This document shows positions 7,383 to 15,288 of a stretch of DNA of 51,819 nt, one piece after another (within the stretch, counting starts at the first letter, position 1; every line of letters starts with the position of its first letter). A program made the position numbers and the translations under genes. Source of the DNA: Syntrophobacteraceae bacterium (GTDB taxonomy: Bacteria; Desulfobacterota; Syntrophobacteria; Syntrophobacterales; Syntrophobacteraceae). The stretch lies in assembly GCA_025454175.1 (NCBI GenBank), contig JALOOX010000044.1:1-51819 (forward strand), in the 5' to 3' direction. Under the pieces are notes generated by a model. It saw nothing but the letters and a program-made list of their open reading frames with translations, was not told where the DNA came from and ran no database searches.

Positions 7383-8930
7383 TCAGAGCCCCATGGCATC
7401 GTAGATTCGGCGGACATCGGTATGGCGACGCACATGCTCCGCCAGAAGCTCATACTGTCTCTCCTTCCACTCCGCGTAAGAGTATCCCTCGGCAAGCGGG
7501 ACCTCCTGTTTGCCGGATCTAGACTGCAAAACCCTCAGAAAACTCCGCCTGAACGGGTCGCTGTCGAAAACTCCGTGAATGTATGTCCCCCAGACCCTGC
7601 CGTCGGCGCTCGACAGGCCGTCCTGAAAGTCGACGGTCAAGCCGTCCCGGCGGCTGATGCGAAAGAGCGGTTGTGCGCCCGCCCCCGGTGTGCTCCGCCC
7701 CATGTGAATCTCATAGCCTTGCACCCGCTCGTTGACGAAGCCGCCCATGGCTGCTGCCTCGAGAACCTCCGCTTCGACCTGGGAGGTGATCTTGTCGGGA
7801 AACATCTCCGTTTCCATGTCCAGCAGTCCGAGACCTTGCACCTGGAGCAGCCCGCTTTCGACCCCATGGGGGTCCCTGACCATTCGCCCCAGCATCTGAT
7901 AGCCGCCGCACAGGCCCACCACCGTGCCTCCGGACTTGAGGAAGGCCACCAGGCCCTCGGCCAGGCCCGTCCGCTTGAGATAGTCCAGATCCTCGAGGGT
8001 GTTCTTGCTGCCGGGAAGAATGATGGCGTCGAAGTCGAACACGCGGCGGGGACCATCGAAATAGACGAGATCCACCCCGGACTCCTGCTCGAAACAGTCG
8101 AAGTCCGTGTAATTCGAAATGAACGGAAGTCTGACCACCCCAATGCTCACACGAGCCGAGCCTCCCGCTCTCCCGAGGGCTCCCCGTTCCATGCGTCGCC
8201 TCAAGGCCACGCTGTCTTCTTCCTGGAGGGCGATATGGTCGAAATGGGGGATGACTCCCAGCACCGGGAGGCCCGAGCGCGACTCGATGATCTCGATTCC
8301 GCTCTCGAAAAGCCGCGGGTCTCCCCGAAGCTTGTTGACCATGTAGCCGATCATCCGCGCCCGCTCTTCGGGGGTCATGAGCATGGTGCTCCCCAGCAGA
8401 GCCGCGAAGATTCCGCCGCGGTCGATGTCTCCCACCAGGACGCAGCGGGCGTCAGCCATGGCGGCCATGGAAAGGTTCACGATGTCGTGCGCTTTCAGGT
8501 TGAGCTCCACGGCGCTCCCCGCCCCCTCGAGGACGATGATGTCGTAACGGCCGGCCAGCCGCTCATAGCTCTCCCGAACGACCGAAACCAGCTCCTTTTT
8601 GAATTGATAGTACTCGGAGGCGGAGTAATTGCCCACAGGCCTTCCGCGCACGATGACCTGGGAGCCCATCTGGCAGGTGGGCTTGAGAAGGACGGGATTC
8701 ATGTCCACGTGGGGCGCCACTCCGGCGGCCTCGGCCTGCACCACCTGCGCACGGCCCATCTCGCCCCCTTCGGGAGTGATGAACGAGTTCAGGGCCATGT
8801 TCTGGGCCTTGAACGGCGCCACCCGAAAACCATCATCCTTGAGAATGCGGCAGTAGGCGGCCGCCAGCACGCTCTTGCCGACATCCGACCCGGTCCCGAG
8901 AAACATGAGAGCTTTGGCGCGTTGATTCAC
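7383..8930 (-). CDS. cobQ: Cobyric acid synthase (glutamine-hydrolysing)
   Basis: ATP-dependent amidotransferase adding four amide groups to adenosylcobyrinic acid a,c-diamide (cbiP in anaerobic-pathway naming). The 515-aa protein begins with the P-loop-like FLGTGSDVGKS, continues through a DIDRGGIFAALLGS segment typical of the dethiobiotin-synthetase-like domain, and ends in a class I glutaminase domain with nucleophile Cys in VGLCGGYQMLG and a YIHGVFD histidine. The start is placed at GTG 8930, giving a GTGA 4-nt overlap with cobB and the usual family N-terminus; a TTG at 8948 is the alternative. It lies between cobB and cbiB in the operon. Confidence 0.94.
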   Translation of the reverse strand: MNQRAKALMFLGTGSDVGKSVLAAAYCRILKDDGFRVAPFKAQNMALNSFITPEGGEMGRAQVVQAEAAGVAPHVDMNPVLLKPTCQMGSQVIVRGRPVGNYSASEYYQFKKELVSVVRESYERLAGRYDIIVLEGAGSAVELNLKAHDIVNLSMAAMADARCVLVGDIDRGGIFAALLGSTMLMTPEERARMIGYMVNKLRGDPRLFESGIEIIESRSGLPVLGVIPHFDHIALQEEDSVALRRRMERGALGRAGGSARVSIGVVRLPFISNYTDFDCFEQESGVDLVYFDGPRRVFDFDAIILPGSKNTLEDLDYLKRTGLAEGLVAFLKSGGTVVGLCGGYQMLGRMVRDPHGVESGLLQVQGLGLLDMETEMFPDKITSQVEAEVLEAAAMGGFVNERVQGYEIHMGRSTPGAGAQPLFRISRRDGLTVDFQDGLSSADGRVWGTYIHGVFDSDPFRRSFLRVLQSRSGKQEVPLAEGYSYAEWKERQYELLAEHVRRHTDVRRIYDAMGL

Positions 8931-10351
8931 TGATCGAATTCCCGGCAATGTTGTACAAAGGACGCGGCCGCCTCTGGGGCGCTTCCCCAGTGAAGGTGGA
9001 TGTAGCTGGCCAGGACCGAGCCCGCGAGATAGCCTTCCCGGCGGGTCTCGCCGGCTTTCTTGCCGCGCAGCAGATAGACCTGCTCCGGAACGCCTCGCCC
9101 CGCCATCGATGATCCCCCTTCATCCCCGGTCGGCGCGATCTCCGAATAGTGGAACTCATGCCCGCGCAGCCGCAGGCCTGCCGGGCCCAGCAGGCACGGC
9201 CGCAGCAGCTCGACTTCGGTGTAGCCCAGGGCCTTTCGCCGCTTCAGCATGCGCGTTCCGAAGGGCAGAACGCCCGCCATGGGATGGCGGGCGCCCTCCA
9301 TCGTCTCGATGTCGCGGCCCAGAAACATCATGCCGCCACATTCCGCGTAGATGGGCATTCCCGCGGCCGCGGCGGAGCGGATGGACTCCAGCGAAGCGGC
9401 CCAGGAGGAAAGCTCGGCGGCAAACAGCTCCGGATAACCCCCTCCCAGGTAGAGTCCCGCCGCATCGGCGGGAAGGACATCACCCGCCAGGGGCGAGAAG
9501 AACCGAATCTCCGCTCCGGCCCTTCGGAGCAGGTCCAGGTTGTCGGCGTAGTAAAAGCAGAAGGCGCTGTCCCGGGCAACGGCGATGGGGACCGGCCTGT
9601 TGATCGGGGAAGGGGCGTCGGCCGGAGACGATCCGGATTCGGCGTCATCCTCGGGATGGACGGTCGCCGCCAGCAGGCCATCCATGTCGATGCAGCTCTC
9701 CACGAGATTCGCCGCTGCATCCTGCCAGGACCGGTCGAGCAGGATCTCGTCCGAAGTCACCAGGCCCAGGTGTCTTTCGGGAATGGTGAGCCCGTCCTGC
9801 CTGGGAATACCGCCCAGAACGGGGATTTCAGGCAGATTGGCGGCCATGGCGTCCTTGAGGAAGCTCAGGTGTCCCGGACTGCCGATGCGGTTGAAGATGA
9901 CACCGCACACCCGGAGCCCAGGGTCGAACCGGCTGAACCCGTGGACCAGGGCCGCCGCGCTGCGGGCCATGCTACGGGCGTCCACCACCAGAATGACGGG
10001 AATCCCGAGCCACTTGGCCATCTCGGCGCTGCTGCCCGATTCGGTGAGTCCGTCATAGCCATCGAAAAGGCCCATGACCCCCTCGACGACAGCCACATCG
10101 GCACGGCGCAGGAGACCCCGGAAGAGGCCCTCATTGGTTCGACGGCTGAGCATCCAGCCATCCAGGTTGCGTGAATCGCGGCCGCTGACCTGGCCGTGAA
10201 AGCCGGGATCGATGAAATCGGGACCGACCTTGAACGGTTGAACGGCAAGTCCCCCGCGGCGGAGTGCGGCCATCAGGGCAAGGGAGATTGTCGTCTTGCC
10301 GCAACCGCTGTGGGTCCCCGCAATGAGAAATGCATGCCGTCCCAAGTCCAA
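8927..10351 (-). CDS. cbiA: Cobyrinic acid a,c-diamide synthase
   Basis: Glutamine- and ATP-dependent amidation of carboxylates a and c of the corrin ring (cobB/cbiA). The 474-aa protein has P-loop GTHSGCGKTT at residues 12-21, the PFKVGPDFIDPG segment that follows in the family, and a C-terminal glutaminase domain with IYAECGGMMFLG. It starts at a TTG (10351) behind a GGAGAGGGGG purine run. It overlaps cobQ by 4 nt. The pair of cobB and cobQ suits either the aerobic or the anaerobic route, but no oxygen-dependent corrin gene is visible here. Confidence 0.93.
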   Translation of the reverse strand: MDLGRHAFLIAGTHSGCGKTTISLALMAALRRGGLAVQPFKVGPDFIDPGFHGQVSGRDSRNLDGWMLSRRTNEGLFRGLLRRADVAVVEGVMGLFDGYDGLTESGSSAEMAKWLGIPVILVVDARSMARSAAALVHGFSRFDPGLRVCGVIFNRIGSPGHLSFLKDAMAANLPEIPVLGGIPRQDGLTIPERHLGLVTSDEILLDRSWQDAAANLVESCIDMDGLLAATVHPEDDAESGSSPADAPSPINRPVPIAVARDSAFCFYYADNLDLLRRAGAEIRFFSPLAGDVLPADAAGLYLGGGYPELFAAELSSWAASLESIRSAAAAGMPIYAECGGMMFLGRDIETMEGARHPMAGVLPFGTRMLKRRKALGYTEVELLRPCLLGPAGLRLRGHEFHYSEIAPTGDEGGSSMAGRGVPEQVYLLRGKKAGETRREGYLAGSVLASYIHLHWGSAPEAAASFVQHCREFDQ

Positions 10352-10373
10352 TCCCCCTCTCCGGTCTATCGAG

Positions 10374-11225
10374 TCAGTGGGCTGCCTGGCTCGCCGCTGC
10401 CTCGATGGCCTCCAAAAGCCCCTTCACTTCAGACGCCTCGGGGGAGATCTCGGCGGACTTGCTCCAGCATTGGCGGGCTTCCGCCAGTTGGCCCAGATCG
10501 AGCAAATCCCGCCCCATGGTCACCCACGCCAGCTCGGGACGGTCTTCATGGAGACTTTGATAGAGGCTGTAAAGGCTCAGCTTGACGTGGTCGCTTCCCT
10601 TGTGGAAGACCGGCTCCCCGTGACCAGGGAAAAGGTGGCGAACGGGCAGGCTGACAAGGCGTTTCAGGCTATGCACCTTGTCCTTCATGCGGCCCCCGCA
10701 TGTCTCATCAGGCTTCGACAAGGCCGGCCCCAGATTGAGACGATACGGCAGGACGGCATCGCCGGAGAAAAGCGCTCCCGAAGTTTCCTCGAAAAAGCAG
10801 GTGTCTCCCGCCGTATGGCCGGGAGCGTGAATCACCCTCAAGGGCCGGCTGCCGGGGATCATGTCCCCGTCCTGGATCAGCTTGAGCTTTCCGTCTCCTT
10901 CCAGGGCGTCGAAGAACTCCGGAAAAGGAGAGCGCAGCAGCCTCAGGTATTCGCGGGTCACCGGGTGGACATGGACGTCCGGACTGACGACCTGGAAGAT
11001 CTCCTCCATGCCGCCCACGTGGTCGAAGTGGCAGTGGGTGAGCAGGATGCGCTCGAGCCGGTCCAGAGGCCCCAGGTCCTGAAGCTCGTCGATGAGCCCG
11101 TACATGTTACCCGCGTCGATGATGGTGCGCCCGTCTTCCAGGACATACACACCGGAGCAGGCCCCCGCGTCCCGCACCCAGTGCATGCCCATGAGCCCTG
11201 GATCCTCGTCAGCAAATGATTTCAT
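10374..11225 (-). CDS. MBL-fold metallo-hydrolase with C-terminal helical tail
   Basis: A 283-aa metallo-beta-lactamase superfamily protein. The metal site motif HCHFDH is at residues 64-69, with further ligands in HAPGHTAGDTCF, FSGDAVLPY and FPGHGEP. The last 60-70 residues form alpha-helices with a TPR-like alternation (LLDLGQLAEARQCWSKSAEISPEA), unusual for a simple hydrolase and suggesting a protein contact. It is the first gene of the minus-strand block, 22 nt upstream of cbiA, so it is probably co-transcribed with cobalamin synthesis; no known corrin step needs such an enzyme. The substrate is unknown. Confidence 0.85.
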   Translation of the reverse strand: MKSFADEDPGLMGMHWVRDAGACSGVYVLEDGRTIIDAGNMYGLIDELQDLGPLDRLERILLTHCHFDHVGGMEEIFQVVSPDVHVHPVTREYLRLLRSPFPEFFDALEGDGKLKLIQDGDMIPGSRPLRVIHAPGHTAGDTCFFEETSGALFSGDAVLPYRLNLGPALSKPDETCGGRMKDKVHSLKRLVSLPVRHLFPGHGEPVFHKGSDHVKLSLYSLYQSLHEDRPELAWVTMGRDLLDLGQLAEARQCWSKSAEISPEASEVKGLLEAIEAAASQAAH

Positions 11226-11292
11226 ATCTTCCTTACTTTTAGAAATCCTGGATGGGAGATTCGGTCGATTCCGCGTCCGACCGGGTCAGTTC

Positions 11293-11321
11293 TCTTTAGA
11301 CAAGGGAAATCCAAAAGTCAA
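11293..11321 (-). promoter_or_regulatory. Candidate promoter of the MBL-cobalamin operon
   Basis: On the minus strand TTGACT (11316-11321, 5 of 6 -35 matches) is followed after exactly 17 bp by TAAAGA (11293-11298, 3 of 6 -10 matches). It lies about 70 bp upstream of the first start codon in a 354-bp divergent gap. No cobalamin riboswitch B12 box was recognised downstream of it. Confidence 0.35.
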
Positions 11322-11495
11322 CCGGCCCGGGACAGCCGACCATGGCTGGAAGTCGCCTCGACCCGGGGTGCCGGGGGACAGGCAAACAGTCCCGGAGACC
11401 CGCGGCCTCCATGGGCCGTTTGCGATGGACATGCGCTCGGCGGCAGGCGGTCGTGCCTTTCATCACATAATGGTCTCGGAAGGCTTCCAGGTGTC

Positions 11496-11524
11496 TTGAC
11501 ACCTCGGGAAGCTGTGATTAATTT
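11496..11524 (+). promoter_or_regulatory. Candidate promoter of the hsp20 pair
   Basis: TTGACA at 11496-11501, in the context CTTGACACC, is followed by an AT-rich GATTAATTTT at 11516-11525. The -10 fit depends on spacing (TAATTT at 17 bp). The CTTGA start also resembles a sigma-32 -35 element, which would suit a heat-shock operon, but no clear CCCCAT-type -10 was found. No CIRCE element was seen. Confidence 0.35.
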
Positions 11525-11579
11525 TCGTAGCGGAAAGCGGTAAAAACATAATAATTACAACTAGAAAGGAGGAAAGTTC

Positions 11580-12035
11580 ATGGCACTGATTCGATGGGTG
11601 GATCGACCTGATGTGTACAGCCCGGGAACGGAGCTCGGAAGAATGCAGCGGGATATGAACAGACTTATCTCTGCTTTCATGGGAAGAGGGATGTCTCCAT
11701 TCCGCAGCGACGTCTTTCCGCACGTCAACGTGAGCGAGGATGCCGACAACCTTTACGTGCGCACCGAGCTGCCGGGCATGCTTCCCGAGGAAATCGAGAT
11801 ATCGGTGGAGGGCGATACGGTGACTTTGCGGGGAGAGCGGAAGCTCGCGGTGGCCGAGAACGTCAACTACCATCGCCGTGAAAGGGAAGCAGGACGCTTT
11901 CGCCGGATTTTCTCGCTGCCGACGAAGGTGAATGCGGATGCCGTAACGGCTGTCTTCAAGGACGGAGTTTTGAAGATCACCCTTCCCAGGGCCGAGGAAG
12001 CGAAGCCCAAGCAGATTCAGATCAAGACGGCATGA
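11580..12035 (+). CDS. hsp20: Small heat-shock protein (Hsp20/alpha-crystallin)
   Basis: An ATP-independent holdase chaperone binding unfolding proteins in the cytoplasm. The 151-aa protein has a short N-terminal arm (1-45) and an alpha-crystallin domain (about 48-140) with VNVSEDADNLYVRTELPGM, GEYTV-type strands and the C-terminal AVFKDGVLKITLPRAEEAKPKQIQIK block containing the conserved G.L.i.lP signature, read in parts. A strong AAAGGAGG site lies at 11565-11572, 7 nt before the ATG. It is followed by a second hsp20 59 nt downstream; paired class members that co-assemble are common. Confidence 0.95.
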   Translation: MALIRWVDRPDVYSPGTELGRMQRDMNRLISAFMGRGMSPFRSDVFPHVNVSEDADNLYVRTELPGMLPEEIEISVEGDTVTLRGERKLAVAENVNYHRREREAGRFRRIFSLPTKVNADAVTAVFKDGVLKITLPRAEEAKPKQIQIKTA

Positions 12036-12094
12036 GCCCGTCACTGGTGGTCCGAGACTGGATGCACATCTTGAGGATCAAGGAGGGTTAAGCA

Positions 12095-12493
12095 ATGACG
12101 GACAAGGATCTTCAGGCCAGAGAGAAGGTGGAGGTCACGACCGAAGCCGAAAGCACCCGTAATGTTCCCGTTTACGTGCCGGCCGTGGACATTTTCGAAT
12201 CCCGGGATGCTCTGGTTGTGGTGGCTGACATGCCGGGTGTTTCACCCGACAACGTCACCATCGACGTTCACGACAACACTTTGACTATTCGCGGCACCGT
12301 GGCCGTCGAGGAGGTCAAGGAGCGGGTGCACATTCAAGAGTACGGAGTGGGAGACTATTCGCGCCAGTTCACACTGGGTCGTGTGATAGACCAGTCCAAG
12401 ATCGAAGCCGCCATGAAAAACGGCGTGCTGACGCTCACCCTGCCCAAATCCGACATCAGCAAGCCTCGAAAAATCTCCGTGAAGGTTGCGTGA
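12095..12493 (+). CDS. hsp20: Small heat-shock protein (Hsp20/alpha-crystallin), second copy
   Basis: A 132-aa alpha-crystallin-domain protein diverged from its upstream neighbour. The N-terminal arm is short and charged (EKVEVTTEAE). The core has YVPAVDIFESRDALVVVADMPG, then EYGVGDYSRQFTLG, and the signature MKNGVLTLTLPKSD. It has AAGGAGG ahead of the ATG. Its presence right after the other hsp20 suggests a two-subunit holdase system under shared heat or envelope-stress control. A UUCG-capped hairpin terminator follows 27 nt downstream. Confidence 0.95.
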   Translation: MTDKDLQAREKVEVTTEAESTRNVPVYVPAVDIFESRDALVVVADMPGVSPDNVTIDVHDNTLTIRGTVAVEEVKERVHIQEYGVGDYSRQFTLGRVIDQSKIEAAMKNGVLTLTLPKSDISKPRKISVKVA

Positions 12494-12506
12494 CGTTGAG
12501 CCCGGG

Positions 12507-12557
12507 CACGGGATGGCTTTGCCGGCTGATTCGTCAGCCGGCAGGAACTGTCCCGTG
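12507..12557 (+). terminator. UUCG-capped hairpin after hsp20 pair
   Basis: A perfect 9-bp stem, 12521-12529 pairing with 12534-12542, closed by a TTCG tetraloop. An outer helix (12507-12513 with 12551-12557) can extend it. No T tract follows. The position just after the operon fits a terminator. Confidence 0.55.
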
Positions 12558-12663
12558 ACGCCTCGCACATCCGGCCTCCTCCTGTATCCCGCCGAATATC
12601 GTTTCAAAAAGCACTGTATTCTGACACGATGATCGACCTTTCCTGACGGCAGGTTGGGCAGCA

Positions 12664-13044
12664 TTGGGATTTGATGCGGATGACGTTCTTCGCGACCTGT
12701 TCAAGCGCGGAAAATATCCGGACCTGATTCTCCCCATGTGCGTGCCGCGGCGGCTCGACGCGGTGCTGGAGCCGATCAAGCAGGCCGTACTGGGTACCCG
12801 AAAGATGCCGGACGATGCCGGGATCACCGAGCAGAGCGCGGCACTCTGCGAAGCCTCCGGACAGGCCTTCCACAATACGTCGCCGTTCACGCTCCGCGAT
12901 CTCAAGGGGCGCGGCAGCCGCCGGCAGCTCCGGGCCGACTTCGACGCCTACCTCGAAGGCTTCTCGCCGAACGTCCAGGAGATTCTCGACAACTTCAAAT
13001 TCCGGAGCCGGCTTTCCACGCTTTCCAAGGCCGACGCCCTGGGA
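12664..13044 (+). pseudogene. hsdM remnant (type I restriction-modification N-terminal domain)
   Basis: About 127 codons match the helical N-terminal domain of type I DNA methyltransferase subunits: DDVLRDLFKRGKYPDLILP, RRLDAVLEPIKQAVL, FHNTSPFTLRDL, then ADFDAYLEGFSPNVQEILDNF. The usual first 10-15 residues are missing or degenerate and there is no methyltransferase catalytic domain (no NPPF/NPPY). Homology stops after SKADALGG, exactly where the 133-bp inverted-repeat element begins, so the gene was cut there or by an associated deletion. The open frame runs on into the element, giving a nonsense tail. No hsdS or hsdR is near. Non-functional as a modification enzyme. Confidence 0.75.
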
Positions 13045-13174
13045 GGCTGTCCGAGAACACCTTTTTGTCATTTCGAACGGAGCGTAGCGAAGAGAGAAAT
13101 CTTGAAAAGTCGATAGGTTACTGCGAGCAGGATTTCTCGCTATCGCTCGAAATGACCGTTCTCGGACTGCCTCC
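13042..13174. repeat. 133-bp inverted-repeat element (MITE/REP-like)
   Basis: The ends 13042-13058 and 13158-13174 are 17-nt inverted repeats with one mismatch. Inside, GTCATTTCGA (13066 onward) pairs with TCGAAATGAC (about 13147-13155), and GAGAAATC faces GATTTCTC, so the whole element folds into a long hairpin. It codes for nothing and abuts the truncated hsdM. The core CATTTCGA...TCGAAATG resembles a palindromic repeat found in many environmental proteobacterial genomes. Confidence 0.7.
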
Positions 13175-13547
13175 TAGACAGCCCCATTCCATTTGCGCTC
13201 TCGGCATGTGCCATGGTAAATGATGTTTTGAGTTTTATCTCTCTTAACATCTTCTCTTTTTTCAGCCTTGTTGTGTCTCACGCGGCAATTCGGAAGAGGT
13301 TTTGGCGTTGACAGCCTCGAGCTCATGCGGCTCTTCAACCAAAGTTACCCGCCAGCCCGGATTTCCGAATCACTGTCACGGAAATCCATCAAAATTCCGC
13401 TGTCAGGTGTTTCCGAACCGACGATTCGGAAGTATGATCTGCATACCTTGGCGCAGGTCTTCCCCCTTTCCCTTGTTCTTGAATTCCTCAATCTCAAGAG
13501 TAGTGCCGTTGTTGGGGTTACCCCCAGTTGAAAGGAATCTAGCCAAA
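13045..13547. other. Intergenic stretch upstream of the Rho paralogue
   Basis: After the inverted-repeat element this stretch is AT-richer than its surroundings. At about 13350-13420 it carries several degenerate copies of a CTGTCACGGAAATCC/GGATTTCCGAATC-like motif, similar to the multiple terminal repeats of IS21-family elements. An 87-codon open frame (13268-13531) crosses it, but looks like a translation of these repeats rather than a gene. Confidence 0.4.
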
Positions 13548-14684
13548 ATGCATGACAACTTATCCCAAAGAGTCAGCGGAGTACTGCAATTGCTCCAGAG
13601 GGGTGGAGGTTTCTTGCGCGACACAGGACGGTCTTTTCAGCCTGGCTCGGAGGACACTTGGGTGTCGTCGAAAGTGATCCGAGAGTACAGGCCGGTGGAT
13701 GGTGCGGTTGTGACGGGCGTGGCACAGCGAGGTAAGAATGGGTATCAGCTTGCAACGGTCGAGTCCATATGCGGCCTGACTCTTGATCAGTTTCATGCCC
13801 GCACCTCATTTGACAGGTTGGTGCCCATAAATCCGCGGGAGAGGATCAGACTGGGTGATGGCGGCAACCTTTCCATGCGCGCAGTTGAACTGATAGCCCC
13901 CATGGGCAAGGGTACCCGCGGACTCATCGTGGCACCACCTAAAACCGGGAAGACCCGCCTTCTGGAAGAGATTGCCCGTGCGATTCACGCGACCGATCCC
14001 GATACACGGATCATCGTCCTGCTCATCGATGAACGGCCGGAGGAAGTGACTCACTTTCGCCGGAATGTGCCGGCGGAAGTGCTGGCGAGCTCCAGCGATC
14101 AACCTATTCGATCGCACGTAAACCTGGTCGAGCTGACTTTGGCTCATATCCGCTGTGAGTTGGAGTGCGGACGTGATATTGTCGTGCTGCTCGACAGCAT
14201 TACGCGACTCGGTCGAGCGTTCAACATGAATGGCGCAGGCTCTGGTCGTACCATGACCGGTGGACTGGATGCGAAGGCCCTGGAAATTCCCCGTCGATTC
14301 TTCGGATTGGCACGCAATATAGAGGACGGAGGCTCAGTGACAGTGATCGCCACCGCACTCGTCGGCACTGGCTCACGCATGGACGACCTTATCTTTCAGG
14401 AATTCAAAGGCACCGGCAATAGTGAGATCGTGCTGGATCGTTCGCTGGCCGAGTCGAGAATTTTCCCCGCGATCAATATACTGACCAGCGGCACACGCAA
14501 AGAAGAGCTGCTCTACACGACCGATGAGATAAAATGGCTGGCTGCGCTACGACGCAGATTGGCGGACGGCGGACCCCAAGCTGCGATGCTTGAATTGCTT
14601 GGACTCCTGGAAACGGTGCCCACCAACCGTCAACTGCTCCAAGGCGTCTACCCAGGCGGTACAAGCAGATCGAAAGGCTCATGA
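13548..14684 (+). CDS. rho: Rho-like transcription termination factor, short paralogue
   Basis: A 378-aa homologue of the hexameric RNA helicase that ends transcription. The RNA-binding cold-shock-like fold is present at the start (GVLQLLQRGGGFLR, residues 11-24; DTWVSSKVIREYRP, 36-49), and the ATPase is complete: Walker A APPKTGKT at 129-136, DERPEEVTHF at 161-170, Walker B VVLLDS at 212-217 with ITRLGRAFN. The N-terminal Rho-N helix bundle of housekeeping Rho (about 420 aa) is absent. The Q-loop reads GAGSGRTMTGGLDAKAL. The start is ATG 13548 with AAAGGA at 13531; longer frames upstream are repeat-derived. Flanked on both sides by decayed mobile DNA, it is likely an acquired second Rho rather than the essential one. 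Confidence 0.88.
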   Translation: MHDNLSQRVSGVLQLLQRGGGFLRDTGRSFQPGSEDTWVSSKVIREYRPVDGAVVTGVAQRGKNGYQLATVESICGLTLDQFHARTSFDRLVPINPRERIRLGDGGNLSMRAVELIAPMGKGTRGLIVAPPKTGKTRLLEEIARAIHATDPDTRIIVLLIDERPEEVTHFRRNVPAEVLASSSDQPIRSHVNLVELTLAHIRCELECGRDIVVLLDSITRLGRAFNMNGAGSGRTMTGGLDAKALEIPRRFFGLARNIEDGGSVTVIATALVGTGSRMDDLIFQEFKGTGNSEIVLDRSLAESRIFPAINILTSGTRKEELLYTTDEIKWLAALRRRLADGGPQAAMLELLGLLETVPTNRQLLQGVYPGGTSRSKGS

Positions 14685-14699
14685 TGGAATCCGGGCTGC

Positions 14700-14881
14700 T
14701 ATCTGACCAGGACCTCAATGAGGGACTGGAGCACAGAGCCTTCCCGCGTTTTTTGACATTGTGAACAAGCTCCAAGAACCCCAGCCAAAGACAGCGGGAG
14801 CCGTTCCTGGGATATGCCGCGATGGGGTCGAAGCCATGAACGCAACAGCGACCAGAAACCCTCGATGATGCTGATCATGAC
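14700..14881 (-). pseudogene. Transposase C-terminal fragment, frameshifted
   Basis: The minus strand encodes IEGFWSLLRSWLRPHRGISQE in one frame, then LELVHNVKKRGKAL in another (through 14775). Together they match the C-terminus of DDE transposases with the 'ntiEgfWsllkr..rphrgis.eklplyl.fyefvhNvrkrgk' pattern. No catalytic core remains. It is joined directly to the recombinase remnant at about 14881, which marks a deletion junction. Confidence 0.55.
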
Positions 14882-15165
14882 ACCGTCAGGCCGAAGTGCT
14901 CCGTCTGGCCCGGCGTGCCGGTAAAGCGTCTGACGAGAAATACCGGGCTCTGTACGGAGCCCACCCACTTCCGCATCCGGCTTTCCCCTCGCGGCCATCG
15001 CCAGGCGCCCCTTTGCAGAGCTCATCTGTAAGGGTGCCCTCCCGTTCGACCACGTGCTCGTGCGGAGGCGAGTCCCGCTCTTGTTCGCTCTGAGATCAAT
15101 TCCTTTCCGAGCCCGGCCAGAGCAGCAAGAATACCAAGGATCAGCTTTCCGGCGGAAGTCCCCAT
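14882..15165 (-). pseudogene. Serine recombinase (resolvase) C-terminal remnant with frameshift
   Basis: Reading leftward, one frame gives GTSAGKLILGILAALAGLGKELISERTRAGL followed by ARARGRTGGHPY (here split into family blocks), the E-helix and linker of resolvase/invertase recombinases. At 15025-15022 the frame breaks: the next frame continues with the DNA-binding part, KGRLAMAARGKPDAEV and GISRQTLYRHAGPDG. The sequence around the break suits loss of one base from an original Tyr-Lys-Met. The catalytic N-terminal domain is gone. Non-functional. Confidence 0.65.
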
Positions 15166-15288
15166 GCAGCCGAGGAGCACCCTCACTTCACCCCCAATAG
15201 CCGAGTCACATAAACGAGCGATTGCGTGAGAGATCAGGCTGAACGCCTTTTTGGACGAAAATGTGTCACTCACGACATCACAAAATCC

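Larger units (their letters stand above)
11226..11579. other. Divergent intergenic region
   Basis: A 354-bp gap between the cobalamin operon (leftward) and the Hsp20 genes (rightward). It holds a candidate promoter for each side (11293-11321 and 11496-11524). The remaining central 170 bp is GC-rich with no gene or strong fold recognised. Confidence 0.5.

Noticed and set aside
11226..11400. Cobalamin riboswitch upstream of the cobalamin operon
   Set aside because: I looked for the B12 box and the conserved GCCACTG-type pairing on the minus strand and found no convincing match. A covariance-model scan would settle it.
13268..13531. An 87-codon frame upstream of rho
   Set aside because: It lacks a clear ribosome site and appears to be a translation of IS-end-like repeats.
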